DNA of 64,000 bases from DATMRF01 sp035566435 (GCA_035566435.1 DATMRF010000044.1:62001-126000); one strand, 5' to 3'. Shown: positions 41,429 to 50,572, numbered from the stretch's first letter. Notes: generated by a model not told the origin, from the letters alone. Translations and numbers: made by a program.

Positions 41429-42625
41429 ATGCAAGCCACGCCCTCAGCAGCCGAGTCCGGAGCTGGCCTGACCCCGTTGACCGGGTCCCGTGTGGCCAGT
41501 GAGGCGCTGGCAGACGTGCTCGACCGAAGCACGGCCGTCGGCTCTCTCTGCCGCGTCGAAGGCGAGCGCATCCGCTGTGTGGCGTGTGGACATCGGTGCC
41601 TGCTCGCCGAGGGCCGGCGCGGGATTTGCAAAGTCCGGTTCAACCTGAACGGCCAGTTGCGCGTGCCGTTCGGCTACGTCGCCAGCGTCCAGAGCGATCC
41701 GGTCGAGAAAAAGCCTTTCAATCACGTCTATCCCGGCAGTGATGCGCTGACGTTCGGGATGATGGGCTGCGATTTTCATTGTTCCTATTGTCAGAACTGG
41801 GTCACCAGCCAGGCTTTGCGCGATGCCGCCTCACTGGCGCCGGTCCAGTCAACAACACCCGCTCAACTCGTCAACACCGGCCTGCGGCTCGGCGCTCGGC
41901 TGATGGTGTCCAGCTATAATGAACCCCTCATCACCGCCGAATGGGCGGTGGCGGTGTTCCAGGCGGCCAAGGCCGCCGGCCTTGCTTGCGCGTTCGTGTC
42001 CAACGGCAACGCGACCCCCGAAGCGCTGGACTTTCTCCGACCCTGGATCGTCGCCTACAAAATCGATTTGAAAAGCTTCGATGAGCGGCGCTACCGCACG
42101 CTGGGCGGCACACTCGAGCATGTGACCGAGGGCATCCGACTGGTGCATGAACGCGGGCTGTGGCTTGAAGTGGTCACACTGGTTGTGCCGGGTTTCAACG
42201 ACAGCGAAACGGAACTGCGCGGCATCGCAAAGTTCCTGGCTTCGGTCAGTCGTGACATTCCCTGGCACGTAACGGCGTTTCACAAGGATTACAAGATGAC
42301 CGAGCCTCCAAACACGAACGCATCGCAGCTCACCCGGGCCGCGGAAATCGGCGTGGAAGAGGGATTGCGGTTTGTCTATGTCGGCAACGTTCCCGGCCGG
42401 GCGGGCGATTGGGAAAACACATATTGTCCCAATTGCCGGGCGAAACTGATCGAGCGCTTCGGGTACCTGGTCCGCGCTTACCGGATTACTGCGCACGGCA
42501 AATGTCCGAACTGCGATACCGCGATTCCAGGCATTTGGCCCGCTGGCGGCCCGGCCGAGGTAAGGACCGGTGAAGGGATGGCTGACTACTATAGCCGGTT
42601 GCCACGCGGTGTTAGATTGATGTAG
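41429..42625 (+). CDS. amrS: AmmeMemoRadiSam system radical SAM enzyme
   Basis: 398 residues from the ATG; an in-frame GTG lies six codons earlier. The radical SAM cluster is CDFHCSYC (Cx3Cx2C), preceded by an N-terminal Cys pair (CVACGHRC) and followed by a C-terminal zinc-like CPNC...CPNC. DPVEKKPFNHVYPGSDALTF and the SYNEPLITAEW stretch are characteristic of AmrS, which is related to pyruvate-formate-lyase activases. It pairs with AmrB immediately downstream (5 bases). The third component, the AMMECR1-type AmrA, is not in the window. The biochemical role of the system is not established. Confidence 0.93.
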   Translation: MQATPSAAESGAGLTPLTGSRVASEALADVLDRSTAVGSLCRVEGERIRCVACGHRCLLAEGRRGICKVRFNLNGQLRVPFGYVASVQSDPVEKKPFNHVYPGSDALTFGMMGCDFHCSYCQNWVTSQALRDAASLAPVQSTTPAQLVNTGLRLGARLMVSSYNEPLITAEWAVAVFQAAKAAGLACAFVSNGNATPEALDFLRPWIVAYKIDLKSFDERRYRTLGGTLEHVTEGIRLVHERGLWLEVVTLVVPGFNDSETELRGIAKFLASVSRDIPWHVTAFHKDYKMTEPPNTNASQLTRAAEIGVEEGLRFVYVGNVPGRAGDWENTYCPNCRAKLIERFGYLVRAYRITAHGKCPNCDTAIPGIWPAGGPAEVRTGEGMADYYSRLPRGVRLM

Positions 42626-42630
42626 GTCGC

Positions 42631-43467
42631 GTGAACGAGTTCGAAATCAAGGCTTCGACAAAAATCCGCGCGGCAGCGGCAGCAGGACGGTTTTACCCGA
42701 GGGACCCGGTGGAGTTGCGCCAGTTGGTTGAGGGTCTGTTGACGGATGTATCGCCGGCCACCGGGCCGGTGCCAAAGGCGCTGATCGCGCCGCATGCGGG
42801 TTATCTCTATTCCGGGCCGATTGCCGCCTCCGCGTACGCGCATCTCAAGCCGGCACGTGACGTAATCAAACGGATCGTGCTGATTGGACCCTCTCACTTT
42901 GTGGCGTTCGCGGGATTGGCCACCAGCAGCGCCGAGGCCTTCGCCACCCCGCTCGGACTCGTGCGGCTGGATGCCGAGGCTATCCGCAAACTAATCAGGC
43001 TGCCGCAAGTCACCGTTCTGGACCTGGCCCACACCCACGAGCACGCACTTGAGGTGCATTTGCCGTTCCTGCAAACCGTGCTGGCAGACTTCACCCTGGT
43101 CCCACTGGTTGTCGGGGAAGCCTTGGCGGAGCAGGTCAGCGAGGTGTTGGATGCCCTATGGGATGGGCCAGAAACCCGCTTTATCATTAGCTCCGACCTC
43201 AGTCACTACCTGGATTCCGACGCGGCGCGCCAAATGGATCGCCTCACCGCTCAAGCCGTCGAAGGATTGCATCCCGAAGAAATTGGTGACGATCAGGCTT
43301 GCGGTCGGATTCCCGTTCGCGGCCTGCTTCAAGCCGCCCGCGGGCATAGCTTGCGCGCCCGCACCGTTGACCTCCGCAATTCCGGCGACACCTCCGGCCC
43401 GCGCCGACAGGTCGTCGGCTACGGCGCGTTTGTCTTTGAGGAAGCGGAAGCGCAACCGAACCCTTAA
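42631..43467 (+). CDS. amrB: AmmeMemoRadiSam system protein B (Memo-like)
   Basis: 278 residues of the MEMO1/AmrB family, related to class III extradiol dioxygenases. The family's metal-site His residues lie in the motifs IAPHAGYLYSGPIAA, GPSHFVAFAG and EHALEVHLPFLQ, with the SSDLSHYL segment near 185. It starts at GTG, 5 bases behind amrS, so the two are translated together. It ends 16 bases before the convergent oppC gene. Confidence 0.93.
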   Translation: MNEFEIKASTKIRAAAAAGRFYPRDPVELRQLVEGLLTDVSPATGPVPKALIAPHAGYLYSGPIAASAYAHLKPARDVIKRIVLIGPSHFVAFAGLATSSAEAFATPLGLVRLDAEAIRKLIRLPQVTVLDLAHTHEHALEVHLPFLQTVLADFTLVPLVVGEALAEQVSEVLDALWDGPETRFIISSDLSHYLDSDAARQMDRLTAQAVEGLHPEEIGDDQACGRIPVRGLLQAARGHSLRARTVDLRNSGDTSGPRRQVVGYGAFVFEEAEAQPNP

Positions 43468-43483
43468 CACACCTTCGGAACCC

Positions 43484-44527
43484 TCATCCGTTGCCGCCGC
43501 GCACGTCCCAAGCGTCGCGCAAGCCGTCGCCGAGAAAATTGAGCGCCAGGAGTGTCGTCACCAGAAAACCGCCGGGAAATGCGATTAGCCACCAGTAAAT
43601 CCGGATGGGATTCATCTGGTCGGCGCCTTCGGCGATGAGCGAGCCCCAACTGGCCATTGGCGGTTGTACACCGAGTCCCAAGTAGCTTAGAAACGATTCG
43701 TAAAGCATGATCGCGGGCACCGTCAGCGTTAAATACACAATCACCACCCCGAGGATGTTGGGAATGATATGGCGCCTGAGGATGTGTGCGGGGCCGGCGC
43801 CCAGCGCGCGGCTGGCTTCGACAAACGCGCGCTGCCGCAACGACAGCACCTGCCCGCGCACGATCCGCGCCATGGTCAGCCACGAGACGGCGCCAAGGCC
43901 GACAAAGAGGAACAGCAGCCGCACCGTTCGGTCGAGTCCCGGCGCAGCCAACCCGCCCAGCCACTTTTTCAAAACGCCTTCTAGCGTGGTGATCAGCACG
44001 ATGACGAAAATGATCGATGGCAAGGAATAAAGGATATCGACAAACCGCATCATGAAGCTATCCACACGCCCACCGGCATAACCGGCAACCGCCCCCCACA
44101 GGACACCAAGCACAAGGCTCACACCGGCGCCGACCAACCCCACCAGCAGCGAGATTTGCGCTCCGCACAGCACTCGCGACAGCAGGTCCCGTCCGTGAAC
44201 GTCCGTGCCAAACCAGTGCCGGCCGCCGGGGGGTTGGAATTGTTCATCCGAGAGGTGGTCGGGATCGTATGTCTGGGAGAACTGCGCCCCGTTCGGCCCT
44301 GCAAAAGCGGCAACTCTCAGGGTGGCCGGCCAGGCGACCATGAGAAGCAACAAGGCAGCCAGCAGCCAGACGCTCAGAACCGCTGGTCGATTCCGTTTGA
44401 AGCGAGACCAGGCGCCGGAGGGGCGGGCGACAAGGAGCGAGCGGCGGGAACCGGGATCTAACCCGTCGGGCGCTTGCATTGCCAGGTTCTCGACCTTCGG
44501 CTTTCGGCCCTCGTTCCTCTCACTCAT
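43484..44527 (-). CDS. oppC: Oligopeptide ABC transporter permease OppC
   Basis: 347 residues from the ATG opening MSERNEGRKPKVENL, which overlaps the end of oppB by 8 bases. It has an N-terminal membrane anchor, a periplasmic loop with FGTDVHGRDLLSRVLCGAQI typical of OppC/DppC, and the ABC permease EAA segment (EASRALGAGPAHILRRHIIP). Together with OppB it forms the channel for peptide import. Genes for the OppD/OppF ATPases are absent here. Confidence 0.92.
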   Translation of the reverse strand: MSERNEGRKPKVENLAMQAPDGLDPGSRRSLLVARPSGAWSRFKRNRPAVLSVWLLAALLLLMVAWPATLRVAAFAGPNGAQFSQTYDPDHLSDEQFQPPGGRHWFGTDVHGRDLLSRVLCGAQISLLVGLVGAGVSLVLGVLWGAVAGYAGGRVDSFMMRFVDILYSLPSIIFVIVLITTLEGVLKKWLGGLAAPGLDRTVRLLFLFVGLGAVSWLTMARIVRGQVLSLRQRAFVEASRALGAGPAHILRRHIIPNILGVVIVYLTLTVPAIMLYESFLSYLGLGVQPPMASWGSLIAEGADQMNPIRIYWWLIAFPGGFLVTTLLALNFLGDGLRDAWDVRGGNG

Positions 44528-45467
44528 ACCTGACCCTCCGGTCGAGTAGAGCGTAGGCAAAATCCACCAGCAGGTTAAGCACGACCAGCAGCGCCGCATA
44601 GAGCAACGCCAGGCCAACCGTCAGCGTGTAATCGGAGTTCAACGAGCTGTTGACCATGTGCAGGCCGAGTCCTGGAATTTGGAAGAGCGTCTCGATGACG
44701 AACGAGCCGGTCAGCAAATCAGCCAGCAGCGGCCCGGAGTAGGAGACGACTGGCAGCACGCCCAGGCGAAAAGCGTGCTTGAGCAGCACCGCGGTTTCAC
44801 TAAGCCCTTTCGCGCGAGCGGTGGTGATGAACTCGGCCGACATCGTGTTGAGCATTCCCTCGCGCAGGAGCCGGGCGATTTTGCCCGAAAAGTACAATCC
44901 GAGCGCGGTCACCGGCAGGATGACATGGAGCGGCGAGGTCCAAAGACCGACGGGCAGCAACCGCCATTTGAGCGCAAACAGCATTAGCAACAGCGGCGCG
45001 AGCACCAGCCCCGGAATACAAACCGCCAGGATGGCAAAAAGACTGCCGGCGTAATCTTCCCAACGCCCGCGACGCACCGCGGTGAAGTAGCCCACGGGCA
45101 ACCCGACCCCAAGCGCGAACCCGAACCCCAGCAGCCCCAGCGAAAGCGACACCGGCAGGGCCTGCGCGATGATGTCGGCGACCGTGTGGCTGCGGTACTT
45201 TAAAGAAACGTTGAAACTGGCGGGCGAATGGCGCCAACGGCCGTGTGGGTCTTTCTCCCAAACCAGGCCAAGGTAGCGCAGGTATTGTTTCAAGACGGGC
45301 TCGTCCAGGTGATACTTGACCTGCAACGCACGTTCGATTTCCGGCGAGGCCGGCTGGCGCTCGCGGTCAAACGGTCCGCCCGGCGTCACATGCACCAGCA
45401 GAAACGCCAGAAAGCTGATCAACAGCAGCAACGCCGGAAGCAGCACGAGCCGTTTGATAAAATACAT
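44520..45467 (-). CDS. oppB: Oligopeptide ABC transporter permease OppB
   Basis: 315 residues from ATG (MYFIKRLVLLPALLLLISFL), the standard OppB/DppB start with one helix, then HVTPGGPFDRERQ in the periplasmic loop and the EAA-type segment (TTARAKGLSETAVLLKHAFR). Six membrane helices. An upstream in-frame TTG lies in the GACTT-type repeat and is not credible. Confidence 0.93.
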   Translation of the reverse strand: MYFIKRLVLLPALLLLISFLAFLLVHVTPGGPFDRERQPASPEIERALQVKYHLDEPVLKQYLRYLGLVWEKDPHGRWRHSPASFNVSLKYRSHTVADIIAQALPVSLSLGLLGFGFALGVGLPVGYFTAVRRGRWEDYAGSLFAILAVCIPGLVLAPLLLMLFALKWRLLPVGLWTSPLHVILPVTALGLYFSGKIARLLREGMLNTMSAEFITTARAKGLSETAVLLKHAFRLGVLPVVSYSGPLLADLLTGSFVIETLFQIPGLGLHMVNSSLNSDYTLTVGLALLYAALLVVLNLLVDFAYALLDRRVRYE

Positions 45468-45480
45468 GGCGCGTTCGCCT

Positions 45481-45606
45481 AGTCTCAAGTCTCAAGTCCC
45501 AGGTTTCAAGTCTCGGGTCTCAAGTTCCAAGTCTCAAGTCACAGGATTAGCGAACCCTTTCCCATGCTCCTACGGTGCCCAAGGATTGAGACTTGAGACT
45601 TGAGAC
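45481..45606. repeat. AAGTCTCAAGTC-type low-complexity repeat between oppA and oppB
   Basis: Irregular repeats of AAGTCTCAAGTC, GTCTCAAGTT and AGACTTGAGACTT, interrupted by about 45 bases of unique sequence. They are related to the repeats inside the spermidine-synthase-like gene. The right end encodes the last codons of oppA (SLRSQVSSLNPWAP), suggesting that the original oppA end was altered by the repeat. Confidence 0.8.
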
Positions 45607-47231
45607 CTGAGACTAACCTTCCATATCTCCTGTATCGGATGTTCATCAAGGATGTTCGGATAGATGCCCTTGATCTTGCTATCGTTGAAATAAACGAACC
45701 CGGCATAAAAATAGAGCGGCACGATGGGCACGTCCTCGGCGATCAGCACAGACTCGGCCTGCTGCAACAGTTCCGCGCGCCTTTTCAGGTCAGTGAGCCG
45801 GTTCGCCTCCAGGATGAGGCGATCATAGTGTGGGTTTTTCCAGCCGGTCCGGTTATTGCCGCTGTTGCTGGTGTAGAGGTCGAGGAAGGTGTTGGCGTCG
45901 TCGTAATCGCCGACCCAGCTCGAGGCTGCCACGTCATAGTCGAGCCGGGACTGCGCGGCGTAGAAGATCTTGCGCTCGATCTGCCGGAGCTGCATTTCTA
46001 CGCCCAGCTCGTCGCGCCACATTTGCTGCAGCTCGACGGCAATCTGGCCCTGAAGTTTGGCGCCGCCGGCCGCGGAGAAGAAGAGGTACTGGAACCGGGG
46101 AAAGCCCTCGCCACTCTGATAGCCAGCCTCGGCCAGCAGCTCGCGCCCCCGGGCGGGGTCAAACCGCAGCCCTGGCGGTGACTGGTAATTGGCCACGCCG
46201 TCCGGCACGAAATGCGAAGCCGGTCTTTCGCCGCCGAACGTCAGCTTGCGCACGATGCGCTCCCGGTCGGTCGCCAGCGCAAATGCCTTGCGGACGCGCG
46301 GGTCATCAAACGGCTTGCGCGTGACGTTGAAGCGATAAAAGTACGTGCCGAGAAAGTCAAAGTTGTGGAAATCTGGCCGCTTCCGCAGAACATCCATCAG
46401 TTCGATAGGAACGAGGTCTTTGTCCCAGATGATATCGGCAACCCCGCTTTCGTACAGGTTCAGCGCGGTGTTGGGTGAGGCGGTAGGCAGTACGTCCACG
46501 AGCTCGCTCCGGGTCTGTGCGGCGCCCCAATAACGCGGGTTTTTGCGAACGCGGACCTTGTTGTTGAGGCGCCAGGCCACCAACTCGTACGGCCCGCTCG
46601 AAGGCAGCGGGCGCGCCGCCAGCCAGCGGTCGCCGCGGGTCTCAATGGCTTGGCGCGGCACAATCGCGAGCGTCGGAAAACAGCAGAGGTCGAGGAAGAA
46701 CGCGAGCGGGTAATTTAGTTCCACACGAAACGTGCGTGCATCTACTGCGTGCAAGCCGAGCTTCGTCGGATCCTTGAGTTTGCCGGTATAGAGCTCTTCC
46801 GCGTTCTTAATGTAGAAAAGCTGGCCGGCGTAGTCTGCTGCGGTGGCGGGGTTAAGCGCGCGGCGCCAGGAAAAGAGCACGTCGGTGGCGGTGAGGGATT
46901 CGCCGGTGGACCAGGTCGCGTTGGTGCGCAGGTGGAACGTATAGGTCTTGCCATCAGGGGCGAGGTCCCAGCTTTCGGCCCAGCCGGGAACGGGCCGGCC
47001 GGTTTTGCCATCGAGCCGGAGCAGTCCCTCGAACAGTGCCTTGGTGATGCGCATATCGGCGGCGAGCGTCACGATGGCCGGGTCGAGTGATTCGGGCTCG
47101 CCGCCGTTCACAATCACCAGGTCGGCCGGCTGCTCGGGGCGGCAGGCGGAGCAGAGGAGGCAAAGCAGCGTAGCAACAACCGCCAGACACCGCCGGGCAG
47201 ACCGTAGAGTGACAGCGCACCAAGGTCGCAA
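45570..47231 (-). CDS. oppA: Oligopeptide ABC transporter substrate-binding protein OppA
   Basis: About 553 residues. The start is uncertain: I use a TTG just ahead of a lipoprotein-type signal (VVATLLCLLCSACRPEQP, likely lipidated Cys). The frame stays open another about 170 codons upstream, but that part contains a CCCGAAA repeat and then overlaps secG. The mature part matches SBP_bac_5 proteins: GGEPESLDPAIVTLAADMRI, WSTGESLTATDVLFSWRRAL, FALATDRERIVRKLTFGGER and NNRTGWKNPHYDRLILEA. It delivers peptides to OppBC, encoded next. The last about 10 residues come from a low-complexity repeat. Confidence 0.9.
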   Translation of the reverse strand: MRPWCAVTLRSARRCLAVVATLLCLLCSACRPEQPADLVIVNGGEPESLDPAIVTLAADMRITKALFEGLLRLDGKTGRPVPGWAESWDLAPDGKTYTFHLRTNATWSTGESLTATDVLFSWRRALNPATAADYAGQLFYIKNAEELYTGKLKDPTKLGLHAVDARTFRVELNYPLAFFLDLCCFPTLAIVPRQAIETRGDRWLAARPLPSSGPYELVAWRLNNKVRVRKNPRYWGAAQTRSELVDVLPTASPNTALNLYESGVADIIWDKDLVPIELMDVLRKRPDFHNFDFLGTYFYRFNVTRKPFDDPRVRKAFALATDRERIVRKLTFGGERPASHFVPDGVANYQSPPGLRFDPARGRELLAEAGYQSGEGFPRFQYLFFSAAGGAKLQGQIAVELQQMWRDELGVEMQLRQIERKIFYAAQSRLDYDVAASSWVGDYDDANTFLDLYTSNSGNNRTGWKNPHYDRLILEANRLTDLKRRAELLQQAESVLIAEDVPIVPLYFYAGFVYFNDSKIKGIYPNILDEHPIQEIWKVSLRSQVSSLNPWAP

Positions 47232-47282
47232 CCGTTCTGTGAGTCCAAGAATACCGCAGAGAAGGGAACAGCGCCCAGGGGA

Positions 47283-47320
47283 GGAGCCGGAAATCCGAAA
47301 CCCGAAACCCGAAACCGGAA
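47283..47320. repeat. CCCGAAA tandem repeat ahead of oppA
   Basis: Units of AAATCCGAAACCCGAAACCC appear about four times with small changes. They sit between secG and the oppA signal peptide. Confidence 0.75.
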
Positions 47321-47446
47321 ACAAATCCAAATACTTCGAAATGGAAAAGTGAAAGAAACGCGTCCCTTTTTCTCGGCGGACTTCGCGTTTCTGCGGTTGA
47401 ATTTGCACCTCCCCACGCATGGCGGAGAGCGGCCGGTAGGCTTCCG

Positions 47447-47923
47447 CTACTTGGGCAACGCTGTATTCGTCGTTGGGGCAGCGGGCGGCGGCACCGCGGG
47501 AACGGCGGTCGCCTCCGGCTGAGGCGTCAGCAGCACGTCCGAACTGGTCAGCGGGGCGGGGGAGCTGGATAGGGGCGCAGTCGGCTGGGTAGCCGGGGCG
47601 GACGGAGTCGCAGGCATGGCGGTTACCGGCGGACGACCGGGCTGTCCCAGTTGCTGCTCGAATTTGCTCGTGCTTCGGTTGCTGAAGTTCTTCTGCAGGA
47701 TCGCTAGCCCTACGGCGAGGATGAAAAAGCCCGTCGCCGCCCACCGCGTGATTTTGGTCAGCACCGTGCCCGACCCGGCGCCAAACAGCGCGTCACTCGC
47801 GCCGCCGCCAAAGGCCAGGCCCGCGCCCGCTTCCTTCTTCGGAAGCTGAATCAGCACCAGGAGCACCAGCACCAGGCAGTCCAGCACCATGATGAAGGTT
47901 AAAATACCGATGATAAATGCCAT
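47447..47923 (-). CDS. secG: Preprotein translocase subunit SecG
   Basis: 158 residues. Two membrane helices (about 5-27 and 60-77) flank the conserved cytoplasmic loop LPKKEAGAGLAFGGGASDAL and GAGSGTVLTKITRWAA, the SecG signature. It stabilises the SecYE channel. The C-terminal about 75 residues are Pro/Ala/Thr-rich and much longer than the E. coli tail. It follows tpiA by 12 bases, so tpiA-secG is a tight pair. Confidence 0.94.
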   Translation of the reverse strand: MAFIIGILTFIMVLDCLVLVLLVLIQLPKKEAGAGLAFGGGASDALFGAGSGTVLTKITRWAATGFFILAVGLAILQKNFSNRSTSKFEQQLGQPGRPPVTAMPATPSAPATQPTAPLSSSPAPLTSSDVLLTPQPEATAVPAVPPPAAPTTNTALPK

Positions 47924-47935
47924 AACACAGTCCGT

Positions 47936-48700
47936 TTAAATCGAGCTCTTAATTATGTCTGCAAAGCTGCGAACTTCAAGCGAAGCCCCGCCCACCAGCG
48001 CGCCATCCACATCAGGCTGACTCATCAACTCGCGCGCGTTGGACGGCTTGACACTGCCACCATATTGAATTCGAACGCGCCGGGCAACCGTTTCGTCGAA
48101 GATTTTCGCCAGCAAGCGCCGGATAAACGCGTGCGCCTCCTGCGCCTGGGCCGTAGTCGCAGTTTTGCCCGTGCCGATGGCCCAAACGGGCTCGTACGCG
48201 ACGATCGATTCGGCCATCTGATCCTTGCTCAGGCTGGCCAGGCTGCCGCGCACCTGGGTCTCGAGCACCGCTTGCGTCTTGTCCGCCTCGCGTTCAGCCA
48301 GAGTTTCGCCAACGCAGACGATCGGCTTGAGCGACGCCGCGTGAGCCGCCAGCGCCTTTTTCTGGATCAGCGCGTCGGCTTCTTTCTGGTACTGCCGCCG
48401 CTCGGAGTGGCCGAGGATGACGTAACGCACGGAGAATTCTTTAAGCATCACGGCGGCGATTTCGCCGGTGTGAGCGCCGACATTGTGCTCGCTCATGTTT
48501 TGGGCGCCGAGCCGGATGTTGGAATCGAGAATGGCCTTGGAAACGTCTGCCAGCGCCGTGAAGGGAGGGCACACGACGATGTCCACCTCCTTCACGTTGC
48601 TCAGTTCGATTTTGAGCCCGCGCACGAGGTCCAGCCCCTCGGCGGCGGTTTTGTTCATCTTCCAGTTTCCGGCAATAATCAACTTACGTTCTTTGTTCAT
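47936..48700 (-). CDS. tpiA: Triosephosphate isomerase
   Basis: Interconverts dihydroxyacetone phosphate and glyceraldehyde 3-phosphate. The 254 residues are a complete (beta/alpha)8 barrel with the substrate residues Asn and Lys in GNWKMNKT, the catalytic His region VILGHSERR, the catalytic Glu in VAYEPVWAIGTGKTA (which also starts the flexible loop) and IQYGGSVKPSNA for phosphate binding. It lies between pgk and secG. Confidence 0.97.
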   Translation of the reverse strand: MNKERKLIIAGNWKMNKTAAEGLDLVRGLKIELSNVKEVDIVVCPPFTALADVSKAILDSNIRLGAQNMSEHNVGAHTGEIAAVMLKEFSVRYVILGHSERRQYQKEADALIQKKALAAHAASLKPIVCVGETLAEREADKTQAVLETQVRGSLASLSKDQMAESIVAYEPVWAIGTGKTATTAQAQEAHAFIRRLLAKIFDETVARRVRIQYGGSVKPSNARELMSQPDVDGALVGGASLEVRSFADIIKSSI

Positions 48701-48853
48701 AATTCGTTCTTAACGCAAAGGCCAAAGGGACAAAGCTGCACAGGGAGTTAACAGCCATTGGGCACCCTGTGAATCCTGTTTTTCACTTTGCTGATTTTAT
48801 TCGCTATCACCTTTGCTCCTTTGCGGCTTTGCGTTAAGGCTTCGCGTTAAATC

Positions 48854-50110
48854 TTATCTTTCGGACAACGCCGCCACACCGGGCAGCACTTTCCCTTCGA
48901 GAAATTCCAGGCTCGCGCCGCCGCCGGTGCTCATAAAGGTGACCTGGTCACCGAGCTTGGCTTTGTTAAGGGCTTTGACGCTGTCGCCGCCGCCGATGAT
49001 GCTCTTGGCGCCGTGTTTCTGCGTAACCTCCGCCACCGCCCGGGCGACGGCGTTGGTGCCCTCGCAGAATCGCTTATCCTCGAACAACCCCATAGGGCCG
49101 TTCCACAAAATCGTTTTGGCTTTCGCAATCTCATCCGCGTAAGCTTTCGCAGTGTTCGGGCCAATATCGAGTCCGGCCGCGTCGTCCGGGCAATTCAGGT
49201 CGGTATTCACGCGGACGTTCTGATACTCGATGACCGGCTTGCCTTTTTTGTCCAGCTTGTCGGTCTTGACCGGCACCGAGATAACATCATCTGAGGGCAG
49301 CAGGAACTTGACGCCGCGTTGCTTGGCCTTCGCCAGAGCCGATTTGGCGACGTCGGCCTTGTCGGGTTCCACGAGCGATTTGCCGGTTTTCTGGCCCTGC
49401 GCCAGCCTGAAAGTGTACGCCATTGCGCCGCCGATCAGGAGCGCATCTGCCTTCTCCAGAAGCCGGTCAATCACGTAGATCTTATCGCTGACTTTCGCTC
49501 CGCCGAGAATCACCACGAACGGCCGCGCCGGCTTTTCCAGTTCTTCCCCGAGGAACTTCAGCTCGCGTTCCATCAACAGGCCCGCGGCGCACGGACCGCC
49601 TCGTTTCGCGACCACCCGCGCAACGCCTTCGGTCGAGGCATGGGCCCGATGGGCCGCTCCGAACGCGTCATTGACATATACCTCGGCAACCTTGGCAAGT
49701 TTTTCGGCGAACGCCGGGTCATTGGCTTCTTCCTCTTGGTAGAAACGGACGTTCTCCAGCAGCACAACTTGCCCGGGCGCCATGGCGCCGACGACCCGCT
49801 CCACCTTGTCTCCGATGCAATCGTCCACAAAGTTCACGTCGGTGTGAAGGAGATTTGCCAATTTCTCTGCAACGGGCCGGAGCGACATCGAGGGCTCGCG
49901 TTTGCCTTTGGGTCGGCCCAGGTGGGCGGCCAGAATCACTTTCCCACCCTGCCCGAGCAGTAAGCGGAGCGTCGGCAGCGTCTCGACAATGCGAGTCGCA
50001 TCCGTAATGACCATCTGCCCGTCTTTCTCCTCGAGCGGCACGTTATAATCCACGCGCACAAATACGCGTTTGCCGCTAACATTCAAATCTCTTACTGTTA
50101 GCTTTGCCAT
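48854..50110 (-). CDS. pgk: Phosphoglycerate kinase
   Basis: Makes ATP from 1,3-bisphosphoglycerate in glycolysis. 418 residues from the ATG of MAKLTVRDLNVSGKRVFVRV; the open frame runs 75 codons upstream without family character. Conserved parts: DYNVPLE, LAAHLGRPKGKREPSMSLRP, LLENVRFYQEE, FVVILGGAKVSDK, and the C-terminal GGGDSVKA and MSTGGGASLEFLEGK nucleotide-binding motifs. It is followed by tpiA and secG in the same direction, an arrangement common in this phylum. Confidence 0.97.
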   Translation of the reverse strand: MAKLTVRDLNVSGKRVFVRVDYNVPLEEKDGQMVITDATRIVETLPTLRLLLGQGGKVILAAHLGRPKGKREPSMSLRPVAEKLANLLHTDVNFVDDCIGDKVERVVGAMAPGQVVLLENVRFYQEEEANDPAFAEKLAKVAEVYVNDAFGAAHRAHASTEGVARVVAKRGGPCAAGLLMERELKFLGEELEKPARPFVVILGGAKVSDKIYVIDRLLEKADALLIGGAMAYTFRLAQGQKTGKSLVEPDKADVAKSALAKAKQRGVKFLLPSDDVISVPVKTDKLDKKGKPVIEYQNVRVNTDLNCPDDAAGLDIGPNTAKAYADEIAKAKTILWNGPMGLFEDKRFCEGTNAVARAVAEVTQKHGAKSIIGGGDSVKALNKAKLGDQVTFMSTGGGASLEFLEGKVLPGVAALSER

Positions 50111-50368
50111 AAAATCAGGTTTCCTGAATAAGAGGCCAGAGAATAGACAAGCAGCACATGGAGTCAAGAAAGTCTGTCCGTCGGTGCACGCAAGCGCGCT
50201 TGGTGTATTTCGATTTGATTCCTCCTGCGTTGCGGGAGGACTTCGGATTTCTGGCTCTACCGCGGGCCTGGGTTCCTGGCGTTCTCTGCGGTTTGCTTGC
50301 CGGCGGGACTTCCGCCCCGCCAACCTGCGGAGCACCTCCCTCTCCTGACCCTTTTTTCCTTTGTCACC

Positions 50369-50433
50369 CCTATAACAGGTTTTGTGGCCCTATCATAGAG
50401 TGAGAGCACTGCTATAATTATGAAAAACCTAAC
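50369..50433 (+). repeat. 64-bp repeat, copy 1
   Basis: This copy shares GTTTTGTGGCCCTAT...ATAGAGTGA-AGCACTGCT...ATGAAAAACC with copy 2 at 50509-50572, in the same orientation. It contains a perfect TATAAT at 50413 and ends in an ATG followed by AAAAAC. Confidence 0.8.
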
Positions 50434-50508
50434 TGACCTGTACCCCCTCCCTTCCGTGTCCGCCTTTCCTGGCCCCGTGTCCGGCGCCCCGCTCCCCGCC
50501 TCTCGTTC

Positions 50509-50572
50509 CTGTAACACGTTTTGTGGCCCTATATAGAGTGACAGCACTGCTCTAAATATGAAAAACCGAACC
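50509..50572 (+). repeat. 64-bp repeat, copy 2
   Basis: About 80 percent identical by eye to copy 1, with matched ATGAAAAACC at its right end. The TATAAT of copy 1 is altered here to CTAAAT. Confidence 0.8.

Noticed and set aside
47232..47744. N-terminal extension of OppA
   Set aside because: It runs through a CCCGAAA repeat and the secG coding region in another frame and precedes a lipoprotein-type signal. It is an open frame by composition only.
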